Shown here piece by piece: positions 24,521-34,647 of a stretch of 64,000 nucleotides of DNA. Position numbers and translations under genes: made by a program. The stretch is from positions 14,340,001-14,404,000 of the forward strand of contig CM027380.1 of assembly GCA_015680905.1 (NCBI GenBank). Reading direction: 5' to 3'. Below the pieces are notes generated by a model. That model did not search any database. It saw only the letters and a list, made by a program, of their open reading frames with translations, and was not told the origin of the DNA. Position 1 is the first letter of the stretch. Every line of letters begins with the position of its first letter. Source of the stretch: Coptis chinensis. Taxonomy: Eukaryota; Streptophyta; Magnoliopsida; Ranunculales; Ranunculaceae.

Positions 24521-26518
24521 GAACAGAGATAAACGAAAAAAATCGAAATATAAAACATAACTTTTTTTTTCTCTCCTCCTCTCTCACCGGCCAAGATTAT
24601 TTTTTTTTGCTCCTCCTCAAAACCTAATTTTCAGATTCAGTAAAATTGGAATGGGAAGTGAGTTCTTGTGCTTCTTCTACTGATTTTAATAGGACCCCAC
24701 ATCCTCGCGATTGAAGTGACACACCCGCCATTCAATCAATTCTCTCAAAACCAACGATCACAAACAATTGTTCTTCTTCTCAATCGAATCTCTCAAAGAG
24801 AGAAGAAGAAGAAACAGGCTTGTATGTTGAATCAGGATTTGATGAAAGGAAAAGATGCGGTGATGCCTCTGTTTGATTTCCAAGAAAAGAGGCGTGTTGG
24901 TTCAAAGACATTAAAGAGTACTATAGGGGTGGTAAGATTCAAAAAATTTTGCAAGCAACTATTTTGTTGTTAGCATGTGGTTCTGCTAAATTTGTACATC
25001 CTCTGTAGGTAGTTGTCGATGGCACTTATGCTTTACATTATTTGCTTAGATATAAGGGTTGGGGGTGTTCATTTTAGTTTGCTTTCCAAATTGCGGTATG
25101 ACATTGGGGATTCGTGTTCTTTGGATTCCCTCATTGACAGCATTTTCCCATTGTTTAGAAAACACATTGAACCAGACCTCCATCATGCTCAGTCGGCTTT
25201 TTATCTCCTCGCTTCTTCTTTTCTTCATAAGATCGATTGAGAATCTTCGCTCTTTGCTATGACCGTAAGTTATTGCTTAAAAACGAAGAAAGAAGTCGTT
25301 TAGATTCATAGATTGGGAAATTTTATTATAAACTATATTTTTTTTTTCTTAATACATGGGCTTATTGTTAGTACTTAAATTCTAATTTGTTGAAGGTATT
25401 GTGTGTGTGGGGATTGAGTATAGTTTAAGTGTGTTTAAAAAAGAAGATGGATGATATGGACTTATTATGGAGGTGGTTTGATTTTGTGGTGATGTGGGAC
25501 GGGAAGGTGGAGGTGGAAGGAAGTTTGGTTTCTTTTGAGAAGGAGGTGAAGAAGAAGGAGGAGTTATGAGTATGGATAGCAAGTAGGAGCATGAGCCAAA
25601 GCGGAGCCGGAGCAGAGCAGGAGTAGGAGTAGGACTCCTCCTCCTCCTAGATCCGTGAGAACTTCGTTACTACTAACAAGCGATCTTCCTCTTCTTATCG
25701 CGATGCTCCTCCTTATCGGAAGGGATAGTCGTGAGGAGTTCACGGTGTATAATCTACATTTTTTTTTGGCTTGATTTTTGAGAAGTGCTTTTTGTGTGTA
25801 ATGATTTATAGAAGCTGCAGGTGATTTCCTCATAAGACAAGATTCGGTGATTTAAGTAACTCCTGGTTACAATAAAAAGGTTTTACTCATATTAGTGAGA
25901 AAAGAAAGTGGTATGAAGTGAGCATCAAGATTTTCACCAACACATAAGGCAAAATTTGCTTGCATGATAGAAACATTTCCAGCTAAATGATTTAGTTAGT
26001 GCAATCCCGAAAATTAGATATATACTCTAATGTCCTGTGTCCACATTGGTGGGAACAATTGTCCCTAACTCCATATTGTTAAAGGTTTAGGAACAGTAAG
26101 TGTAAATGGGTGATAGCTTTTGGAAAAAGAGTCTACATCGTCATTATTGGCGATTTTTTATTTTGCATAAACCCAAGAGGCTAGGAGAAGTGCGTTAGTT
26201 GGTCCGTGTTCTTTTTTACTGTGTTTGCATTGGACAAGGAGAAGGTATGAATTTCAGACCAATTGCTGCTGCTTGAATATTTGAGAATGTCGACCAGTCA
26301 ATTCAAGCAGCGGGTACTTTTTAACTTATGTAAGTGAACCCTTCCTCACATGTAACTAAAAAAGTGAAAAATATCGCTTTTTATGGATACAGAGTCTGTA
26401 AGAACACGATCAGCCTGATCTCTGAAATGTTCAAGTACGCTTTTTGACTGTTCTGGAGGTGTTTCACTTTTGGAAAGATGGTTCAATTGTATATATAACT
26501 AAATTTCAGAAAAAATAC

Positions 26519-26588
26519 CATGCCTTAAAACAGCACCACCAAGAACAAGTTCTTCCCATGTTCCCCAGTTAAAACCAGTGTCTTCCAT
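26519..26588 (-). pseudogene. Captured first exon of a Myb/SANT-bromodomain gene
   Basis: On the minus strand an ATG (26588) opens MEDTGFNWGTWEELVLGGAV, then LRH and a split Gly codon at a retained donor (CATG|gtattt). 'WGTWEELLLGGAVLRHGT' is the start of the Myb/SANT-like domain at the N-terminus of plant bromodomain proteins (the At1g61215/At2g42150 group), which are nuclear chromatin readers. About 110 bp upstream may be its 5'UTR. It is a lone fragment with no bromodomain nearby, lying inside CACTA 2 on the strand opposite to the other captured exons. The family call rests on recall of that motif. Confidence 0.6.
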
Positions 26589-27189
26589 ACCAGCCCTACA
26601 CATGCCCCTATAGAAATAAACCTCCTTAATTGTTTGTAATAGAAAGCTTTTGAATCTTTTGAGAAGGAGATGGATTTTGGGATTCAATTTGATATGAGAG
26701 AGGAGTAGTTTTTTTTTTTTGAATGAAGAAGAAAAGGGTGGTTTAGGGAAAGTGTTTTTTTTATTTTATTTTGAGGGGTCTTTTATATGTAAAGACAGTA
26801 AAGCCCAGGGGTGGAAAACGAAAACAAATTTGAAATGGGGTACACGAGGTTATATATTTTGAGGAAATCATAAATTGATTCGGTTTGGATTTTGTTCTCA
26901 GATAAGGAAAAGGTTTTTTCGTTTCTCGTAATTTTACATGTAAAAGGTTTTTTCGTTTCTCGTAATTTTACTACATGTCCTATTTTCGTGATTGAAGTTG
27001 TCCTTAGATTTTGTAAAATGACATTTATGTCCTGAAGACTCAAGAGCCTAGCGTGTTAAATGGGTTCGATTTTGGTTTTGATTTTGATTTGGTTTTGGAT
27101 TAAGAGGCTAGCGTGTTAAATGGGTTCAATTTTTGCCAAGTGTTGATTGATTTTGATAGTAATTATTAAAATAGTGAAGTTTATATAAA

Positions 27190-27486
27190 ATGTCCCGTGG
27201 CAGATTTGGTATCTTTCCGTCATGGGGTCTTCCTCAGAAGCTTTCACGTATTATAGGAGTAAATAAGGCTCGAGAAGTATCATTAACAGCAATGCCTTTA
27301 ACTGCGGAAAAGGCAGAAAAGTGGGGCTTGGTGAATCATGTTGTTCAAGACAATGAGTTGTTGAAGAAATCCAGAGAAATTGCAGAAGCAATTATAAGGA
27401 ACAACCAGGATTTGGTGCTGAGGTACAAGTCTGTTATAAATGACGGCCTTCAATTGGATTTGGGTCATGCTCTTGCCTTGGAAAAG
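27190..27486 (+). pseudogene. Captured exon of enoyl-CoA hydratase/isomerase (peroxisomal ECH-like)
   Basis: The exon from 27204 reads FGIFPSWGLPQKLSRIIG, AREVSLTAMPLTAEKAEKWG, LVNHVV and ALALEK. This is the crotonase-fold region covering the PSWG oligomer helix through the C-terminal helices of plant monofunctional enoyl-CoA hydratases (At4g16210-like; hydration of 2-trans-enoyl-CoA in beta-oxidation). The acceptor (gtggcag at 27203) and the donor (AAAAG|gtgagc at 27487) are both retained and there is no internal stop. An upstream ATG at 27190, just before the acceptor, is in frame, giving 99 open codons. The N-terminal oxyanion-hole region and the rest of the gene are absent, so this is a transposon-captured fragment. 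Confidence 0.85.
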
Positions 27487-27709
27487 GTGAGCCTTGATGT
27501 GATGACACACACATGAACTAAGACTAATTTGTCTCAATTGTCTAACTTGTATGCTGCATTGGTATGATTATTCCATGACTTTATTCTTGTTTGTCTCTTG
27601 GCACAAATAACTTGTATGCATTGATGTGATGACTTTATTGTCTCTTGGCACAAATGGAAAACAGTTTGTTATTGTTTTTTGAGTTGTTTGTTATTGTTTC
27701 CATCTACAG

Positions 27710-28071
27710 AAGAGTCGTTGTTCTGCTTGTGCTTACCCAGCTAGTCGCATCAGAAAATGTAATGATCTAAAAATATTGTTATTTTATTTTTGCTATTATT
27801 ATTATTATTAATAATAATTTGGTTTAATAGATAACTGGAGTGTGAAAGCTATTCGAAGGAAGACTACTGGAACTGGAAGGATGCAGTATCTTCGTCATCT
27901 TCCTCGCAGATTCAAGAGTAATTTCAGAGAAGGTATATAATAAACAAACAAACAAGCAATCCCCTTGTTTATATTAGTTGTTTGGTTTTATATATAGTTT
28001 ATTGAAAATGGGAAATGATTTTAGGTACTCAAGCTGCTCCCAGGAGTAAGGGAGCTGCTGCTTCTTCTTAA
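27710..28071 (+). pseudogene. RPL37: Captured 3' exons of ribosomal protein L37 (eL37)
   Basis: Three exons with intact junctions, 27710-27758, 27831-27932 and 28025-28071, encode the C-terminal 65 residues of eL37: [48 protein letters not shown] and a GAAASS end with stop TAA at 28069. The zinc-ribbon cysteines of CSAC are present. The first exons (the MGKGTGSFGKR start and the CVRCGRR half of the zinc ribbon) are missing, so a normal L37 cannot be made. It lies 223 bp downstream of the ECH exon in the same orientation, and both meet in phase 0. The reading frame is uninterrupted, suggesting a recent capture or selection. Confidence 0.9.
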
Positions 28072-28229
28072 TCGATTGAACGTGGCGATATGTGGTATTG
28101 TTTTAGAATCGAGGGGAATGAATTTTATGTCTGTTTTGAGAAATGAATGACTTGATGTTTTGAGAATTTTATGTTGAATATGCTTGTTCAATTAATTGGT
28201 TTAGCTGGTCTCACTACAAAATATGAGAA

Positions 28230-28620
28230 ATTATTTTTTTTTATTAGCAACCCATCAGCAACGGTTTATAACCGTTACAAATGAATTTTAAATTATTTTT
28301 TTAAAATTAACTAACAACTTTGCAACGGTTACAAACCGTTGGTAAAAATTTGAACAAATTACCAACGCTTAAAAAGCTTTTGTGAAATAAAAAAGCGTTG
28401 CAAAGATTTTAAATATGTGTCTAAATAGTTACCATAAGTGTTGAAAGTTCTCGTTTTAACGCTTTTTTAAGCGCTGGAAATTTTGTTTTTTGCAACGCTT
28501 TTTAAAGCCGTTAAATATTTCCAACACTTTATCGACGCCATATTTGCAACGCTTAAAAAGCGTTGCAAAAATTATTAGCAACGCTTTTTTGCCATTGCAA
28601 ATAGCCTGTTATGGTGTAGT
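28230..28620. repeat. CACTA 2 right subterminal palindrome array
   Basis: Multiple dyads of the form GCAACGGTT..AACCGTT and AACGCTT..AAGCGTT fill the last 400 bp, for example CAACGCTTAAAAAGCGTTGC (about 28547-28566). The array is collinear with 38750-39139 of CACTA 1. These are candidate transposase-binding subterminal repeats. Confidence 0.7.
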
Positions 28621-28890
28621 ATAGATATCTGATATAAAATTACGGGACAATTACTTTTATTTCTTAGTCGTTGTAGTATAAATGAAGTTTGTGAATATCT
28701 TCTTTAGAAAACTCTCATGATCCTATAACTCGTCCACTAGGGAATTTCTAATAGTTTAAGGCTTTATTGCATATGGTCAATGCAATCGCACTCTACGAAA
28801 CGAGATTAGTTATGACCACATTTTTTGCCACTTATCTGTTTTTATTTCTCATCTTTGCTTGAGGACAAGCAAAATGCTATTTGGGGGTGG

Positions 28891-30090
28891 TGTGATAAGC
28901 ACTCAAAAGTGTAGTTTAAACCCCTTAATAGTATTCTATTTAGACCAATTATGTTTACAATAAATAAGAGTTAGTAATGTTTACGTATTTTTGTGTATTC
29001 CAGGTCTTGAGGCTGTTTATGTGCTTAAAGACGTCATTTTGCATGGAAAATGAGTCAAGATGATTACTGAGGAAGTTCTACGTTTAAAGCCCAAGAATCA
29101 TGAAGAAAAGCCTTTTTTCAAGCTCAGTCAAAGTCAATTCGGGTATAAAAAGAACAGAAAAGCTAATAGAACTTCAAATGGGCATATCTTTGGACTCAGG
29201 CCTCGGAATTGAGCCTACTTTATGTCAAAATGATCATCTCGGAATAAGCTTTCCAATAAACCCGGTCTTGCCCCAATAAAAGCTGAAAAAGTAGACGAAA
29301 AGGGTACTAAAGTAATTTTCAACATAATTGGTCTCTTTAGACTTAACCTAATGGACTTTGGGCTCACATTAGAGGCTCAAAATCCCCCTTTTTGGCCTAT
29401 GCATGAAAATGTAATCCTAACCCTCTCCTATATAAAGAGGGTTAAGGCTAACTTATTCTCTCCTTCCTCCCTTTAGTCTCTAATTAGTTTAGTGTAGTTA
29501 TAGTTTAGCTTAAGATTAGTTAATTAGTTTAGTTTGTAGCCACCATTAAAACCATCAATAAAAGCTTAGTTTAGTCAATTCTTCTCTACATTATTATGTC
29601 TTTACATTATTACTTTAGTATAATGATTTCGATGACACAAGACTAAACCTCCATTAGAGGGGGTTTATGAAGCCATGTGAGAATGATTGATTAATTAGAA
29701 TGGTTGTTGTATAGAATAGAAGTTCAAGTTTGATTCTCATGGTTGTTTAGAGATAAAAATCATAAAAGTTGAAATAGAGTTTAGAGCCACCATCAAAGAG
29801 ATTTGTGGTGGAGCTAAACTCTCATGCTAGTGGAACCTTGATCCGAGAGGACTTGGTGTTCACTAGGGATCAATAAAAAATTCAATAATCAACCTAATGA
29901 TCAATCGAATTGCGTGGTGGAATAACCTTCTCTAATATCTTTCTTTCATTTAATTCTACTATTTCGTATCTATTATTTACTGTTTTCATATCATTATTAC
30001 TCTCTCATTAGTTAATAGTTTGATTAGTCTAGATTCGTTACAAGTACGTACAAGTAAGAGTAGAGAACATGATTACTCCTCTTTATCACA
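28891..30090 (+). repeat. Gypsy-type 3' LTR (about 1.2 kb)
   Basis: It begins TGTGATAAGC right after a polypurine-like ttgggggtgg and ends CTTTATCACA, so the two ends are inverted copies. A promoter-like CTATATAAAGAGGG lies at about 29429-29443. The first 300 bp are also present at the end of tandem unit 1 (22668-22975). The 5' LTR and the coding part of the parent element are not in the window. Confidence 0.65.
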
Positions 30091-32428
30091 TGATATTTGA
30101 GAATATTATTATAACTTGATTAGAATGATTTTAGCATGTTAGAACTACTGTTTTCACATCTAATTTAATTATCTTGTCAGGGATCGTGATAGTTAGAACC
30201 AAGCTTTAAAGACTAATACGTACAATCACATTATTCAAAGATAAGGTCTACCACCATCAAGAACTTGTACGTACTCAGCTGGAGCGGACCATTTGCTTCC
30301 TACTTTCATCTTCCAACCAATATTATAAGATACATGGCGTACTATATATACGAAGAAAATAAAAAAGCGTGCATGCGTAATGGCAATCTGAACTATTTTA
30401 TTTTGGTAACTAATGGAAATCTAAGCTATTTTCCATTCGTGGACATCTTACGACTTCCATTAATTTTACCAGACACATACATGAATGAAGTTATCCAAAG
30501 CAACCACTCATATTAAAAGCAAACCCCCATCATCGTCGTACATCAACTCCAAGGTAGGAGGACCTATTCAAAATTAAGAAGAAAAAAAGTAAATAATTAG
30601 GACGAATTAAAGTACATGTTTTCTCCTATATCAAACTATCAATATTTGGTGCATTTCAACCATGCTAGCCTATTATTAATGAGTTGTTGAGGTGACATTA
30701 GGATATAAGAAACCTAATTGATTAAACAATGAGACACTGACTTGAATAATCATAGTATAGATATTGCTTGATGTCCCTTCTTAATCCCTCAGTTAAAACT
30801 TTAATTAGCTCCATCTCATCTTCTACACCCATTTCCCATTTTTGTTGTTCAAAATGACGTGCTCTATGTCTCAGGCGTGATTGCAATTGCCTCAAACATC
30901 AAAGAGCACTTTCCTTAGATTGGTGATATCTCAACCCCTCGATCGCCTTAATTGCATTTTCCTCTTCTTCCCCATGACTACATGCAAAATTACCTACAAC
31001 ATAATGGGTAATCCCTATTATTAGCTGATTTGAGTTACACAATTCAATAATACCATCATTTTATTAAGATTCATCTCACCTGAATATTTCCCATCTTATA
31101 GACTAAAGAATAACAATCCACGTCATTGAGGTGAGTATGATAATAAAACTGAATATTACCCCTACCAATGACTTGTTGGTTTCACCAAAGTGATGCGATA
31201 GAAAATAGAATAGCACATAATAATTAGTTTACGAGTACATAGAGTAGAGGCATAGTTGTACGAAAGAGCATCAATGTCATGATTACAAAAGAACAACTAC
31301 ATAAATATTTAAATCTAAAATTAGTAGTAGTAGGATTTAATGGTCTTCTTTATTATTTGAAGCCAAAAGTTATTATATGGTCAAGTTCTTTTATTAGTAG
31401 ATGGTGAAGAAATCCTTCCTAGCATGGTACACCATTCAAAGGAGAAATTCAGCTTGCATCTTGGTAGGCTAATAGAGTGGGACCTGATTTTATGAGCAAT
31501 AGTTGGTCATGGGCAGGATCCATTTCATATTTTAATTCCCGTCCAATTTCAATTTAAAGTTGAGCTCAACTCAAAATGTATCAATTCAAGTTTTACCTGC
31601 TGTAAAGATGAAGGCTTAATTTGATCTCCGTGTTTAAGCATGTAGTACCGATGGCTCTAGAGTTAATCCATGCCCACTGTCAACCCACTACAAAAGTTAT
31701 ATATGCCTACATAAAAATGGCAGTGTACAAAAGTCTTTGAGAAGTGAAGGAAAATAGAAGGAACCTTACCTAACAATTATTATACTCCTAAAAATATGGT
31801 AGAGGACCTTAACAACAACAAAATAGCTACAAACCACATGTGTGAAGTGCCCACTGCTAGACCCCATAGCTTACAACTTTATACACTTCTTTCAGGCTTG
31901 TTATTCCTTACTTTTTACTAAGGTAATACAAAAAAGTTGTTGAATTATATCTAATGAAGGTTGATTACACACTTGATATGAGTTTATAACAGGATATTTT
32001 CTTATACTATAGTATGGACCCAATATTAGCCTTTTTTTTATCGTTTCTCTGTTGATTCTAGAAAAAATACACCTCTATAAGACCACTGTTGGAGCAGTTA
32101 CACTGAAAAATTACAACTTTTTTACTCGTGAGACACCTCTTTTTACCTGAGTTTCATAAAGATCTAAGCCCTAACATGATACTTTCTTATACCGTTAATG
32201 TGGTTAAGCTATAACCGGACCATGTGTGTCTTACCATCTACTTTATCATTTGTGGCACAAAAGCTACTTTAAGCTACAAATGGAAATATTTTAGAGTCAC
32301 AGTTTAACTGCATGTCAGAGTCATAATTTGAAAATAGATCGATTGCAGAATCATAGAGACCAACTAATTCGGTTTTCCAGAGTTTAGTCCGTTGAGCAAG
32401 CGTCTCACTTCCTGATAAACAATATTGG
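30091..32428. other. No gene recognised
   Basis: This is AT-rich intergenic DNA between the Gypsy LTR and the LTR element at 32429. I see no exon, terminal repeat or RNA gene. The open frame at 30265-30516 has no recognisable family. Confidence 0.5.
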
Positions 32429-32903
32429 TGTTTCGACCAAATATAATCAAAACACTAAGTAGTGACAAAAGAGATGAAGAACGTAGAAAAGTAGTTAGAA
32501 AAGTGATTGTGATCGGGAGAATGATGAGACTGTACCTTGCGGTTACCTACGTACCCAAATTATTGATGGGATCAAGTCTCAAGAACGTAGTTCTGTATGA
32601 AAAATAGTTTGGTATTTATATAGGTAGAGTAGAGACTCCTTATAGCTCAAGTATTTTTGTAGCTTAAGTAATTGTAATTGAATATAACTCTCAACTGATA
32701 ATTATCTCTTGATAAGAAATGAATCTTGACATAAATCAATGTACGTTAGTGGCAAGCCATGTGGCTAAGGTTCATCCTTAGACACATGAGTTAATGGGCC
32801 TGTACATTGATCCATGGTATTGCAAATTGGGCTTTTGCCCTGCCGATTAAACAAATAAAAATATAGACCCCTACTAATGGACGTTTGCCACGTAGGTGGA
32901 ACA
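32429..32903 (+). repeat. Left LTR of the ATTGG element
   Basis: This 475-bp copy is nearly identical to 39326-39808. The open frame at 32425-32607 is part of it and is not a gene. It contains a TATTTATATAGG promoter-like box near 32614. Confidence 0.85.
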
Positions 32904-33357
32904 TTGCCCCCTCTTTGGCATGCGAACAAAGTTCATATGGCAAAGAAGAGAAGAAAAATCGAGGAAAAAATGGAATAAGAAAAGAGTGAGCAAGAATGTA
33001 TATCAAAGTGTAATGGATTGTCGGGAAAATTTCGTGAATTATTGTGAACGAAATAATGTCAAACTAACTAATATGGGATGCAATGTAGTTAAATGAAAGA
33101 TGGCTGAAGTGAGAATTGAAATGGGTGGCACAGAAAAAAATGCAAAAGAAATTGAAGGCAAAAAACTGTACCGAAATAATTACGTAATAATAATAAAATT
33201 GATTTTGATGACTCATGCCAGTGGGAGATTTATATTAGAATTAGACAATTAAAATTAAATATAAGGGCAATTTAGTAATAATCGAAAGAAAAAGAAGTTA
33301 AAGATGAATTGGATTCAGAGGTGAAGACTTTAGCGATTAAAACTGGATGCCAACTTC

Positions 33358-33493
33358 GGATTAGATAAGAATTCTGACTAGATAAGAATTTGGATTAGAT
33401 AAGAGTTCGGATTAGATAAGAATTCGGACTAGATAAGAATTCGGATTAGATAAGAGTTTAGATTAGATAAGAATTTGGATTAGATAAGAATTT
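33358..33493. repeat. 17-bp tandem repeat, 8 copies
   Basis: Eight direct copies of a 17-bp unit, consensus GGATTAGATAAGAATTC, with one to three changes per copy, lie in the internal region of the LTR element. The period is strict, with no indels. Confidence 0.9.
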
Positions 33494-34078
33494 AACCAGT
33501 AATGTAAAACTAGATCGACGAAATATTATATAAGTGCTGGCGAAGCTCCATATACAAAATAGTAGACGGAAAAAAAAAACTAAGTAGAGAAATAGATACA
33601 AGAGTGAGGAAATCAAGTTTCGAATCGGTAGAGACGTTTATGCACAGACAACGAAAAGGAAAAGGAAAAGATTAGTAGAACAATATGATCGATTGAGTTT
33701 GAGTACAACGTTATTGCAAGTTTGAATAATTATTAGTGATGGTAGACTGTGAGGATAGTTAACCAAATCTAGTGGATAGCTTTTCTTGTGGAACAGATGG
33801 AATATCATTCACTTAATTCTTCTTAAAAATCTAAGGTTCATTAGAGAATCACCTAGAACTCACAGCCCCTCCTTTTTTACGATCCGATCTCGACCGTGGC
33901 GAGTAAATAAATTACACTTCAATATTGTGAATTTCAAAGCCACAATTCCACATGCACAGGGTGATGTCATTAAAGTATGGCAGATAATTGGCTATTTGGA
34001 TCAGTTCGGCACCGAACTTCCTGTGAAGGTGATATTCCAATATTCCTCATCCTCAAGTGTAAGCTGTGTAGCAGCTCT

Positions 34079-34270
34079 CACTACACCATAATAAGATATT
34101 TGCAACACGCACCTTTTTTGCTTTGCAACGGTTATTTACCGTTAGCAAGTTGCCAACGTTAAATAAGCATTGGCAATGTTGTAAAGCGTTGGTTTATTTG
34201 GGTGAATTTCATAAATTAATTGCTAACGCTTAAAAATCGTTCGATAAGTGTTACAAATTAAAATTTCGCG
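34079..34270. repeat. CACTA 1 left subterminal palindromes
   Basis: AACGGTTATTTACCGTT (34127-34143) is the counterpart of AACGCTTATTTAGCGTT in CACTA 2. Both arms changed together, so the dyad is kept. Weaker copies follow to about 34250. Confidence 0.7.
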
Positions 34271-34534
34271 AAAGAGGAAAACAAAAAAAATCGCAGCTCT
34301 ATTATTTCGGTCTAAGTATAAAACACAACTTTCTTTCTCTCTCGCCCTAAAATAGATCTCGCACTTCTCAAATTTTTACTTCTCTCTCTTCAAATCCTTG
34401 AATCCATACAAATCCTTTGCCTTCAAATTAGTTTATAACTAGAAAATCGATTTTTTTGGGTTTTATTTTCTACTTATTTTTCCAGATCTAGTTTATTTCT
34501 TTGTAAAAAAGAATGCAGATCTAAAAAGCAGAAA

Positions 34535-34647
34535 ATGAGATAAATAATTAGTATTCATATTGGTCAAGCTGGGATTCAAGTTGGTAACTCATGTTGGGAA
34601 CTCTATTGTCTCGAACATGGAATCCAACCCGATGGTATCATGCCTAG
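34535..34647 (+). pseudogene. Captured exon 1 of alpha-tubulin with an early stop
   Basis: After ATG AGA comes TAA where alpha-tubulin has its third codon (Glu), then the frame continues [20 protein letters not shown] and [14 protein letters not shown] up to a donor-like CCTAG|gtataa. This is the N-terminal nucleotide-binding start of alpha-tubulin (usual [15 protein letters not shown]). A single base change would explain the stop. The upstream 200 bp are pyrimidine-rich like a tubulin 5'UTR and may have been captured too. It is a transposon-borne fragment and cannot make tubulin. Confidence 0.88.

Larger units (their letters stand above)
24331..28620. mobile_element. Pack-CACTA element 2 with captured host gene fragments
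   Basis: The ends TACACCATAATAGGATATTT (24331) and TTATGGTGTAGT (ending 28620) match the termini of the intact CACTA at 34079-39139, but the outermost bases (CAC on the left, G on the right) are lost or mutated. It is flanked by ATA on both sides, and the paralogous empty site in tandem unit 1 (gagatgaATAgatat, about 22397-22411) supports ATA as the target. Both ends carry arrays of AACGCTT/AACGGTT palindromes. The interior holds exon fragments of a SANT-bromodomain gene (minus), an enoyl-CoA hydratase gene and RPL37 (both plus). No transposase is recognised, so it is non-autonomous. Unassigned interior includes 24560-25260, where ATGGGAA|gtgagt (24651) could be a captured first exon, and 25560-25740, with a short arginine-serine-rich frame. 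Confidence 0.8.
22981..29175 (+). repeat. Tandem unit 2 of the Gypsy-type 3' region, split by CACTA 2
   Basis: It repeats unit 1 (20960-22980) from about 22981 to 24330 and again from 28621 to about 29175. The gap is exactly the CACTA element at 24331-28620. After the gap it follows unit 1 through 'TTAGTCGTTGTAGTATA.ATGAAG' and gaggacaagcaaaatgct into the LTR start at 28891. Unlike unit 1, the LTR continues to full length. Confidence 0.7.

Noticed and set aside
25382..25833. Pro/Ser-rich and Arg-rich minus-strand frames
   Set aside because: They are low-complexity translations of GGA/GGT-rich DNA inside CACTA 2. No splice or domain evidence supports them.
32425..32607. 60-codon open frame, with a near-copy at about 39327-39500
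   Set aside because: It lies entirely inside the two LTRs of the ATTGG element and has no protein family. It is a repeat shadow.
33350..33500. CRISPR-like array
   Set aside because: The 17-bp units are contiguous with no spacers, and this is plant nuclear DNA. It is a simple tandem repeat.
33786..34091. 101-codon frame running into CACTA 1
   Set aside because: It looks weakly protein-like but matches no family I know, and its end is only the transposon insertion point.
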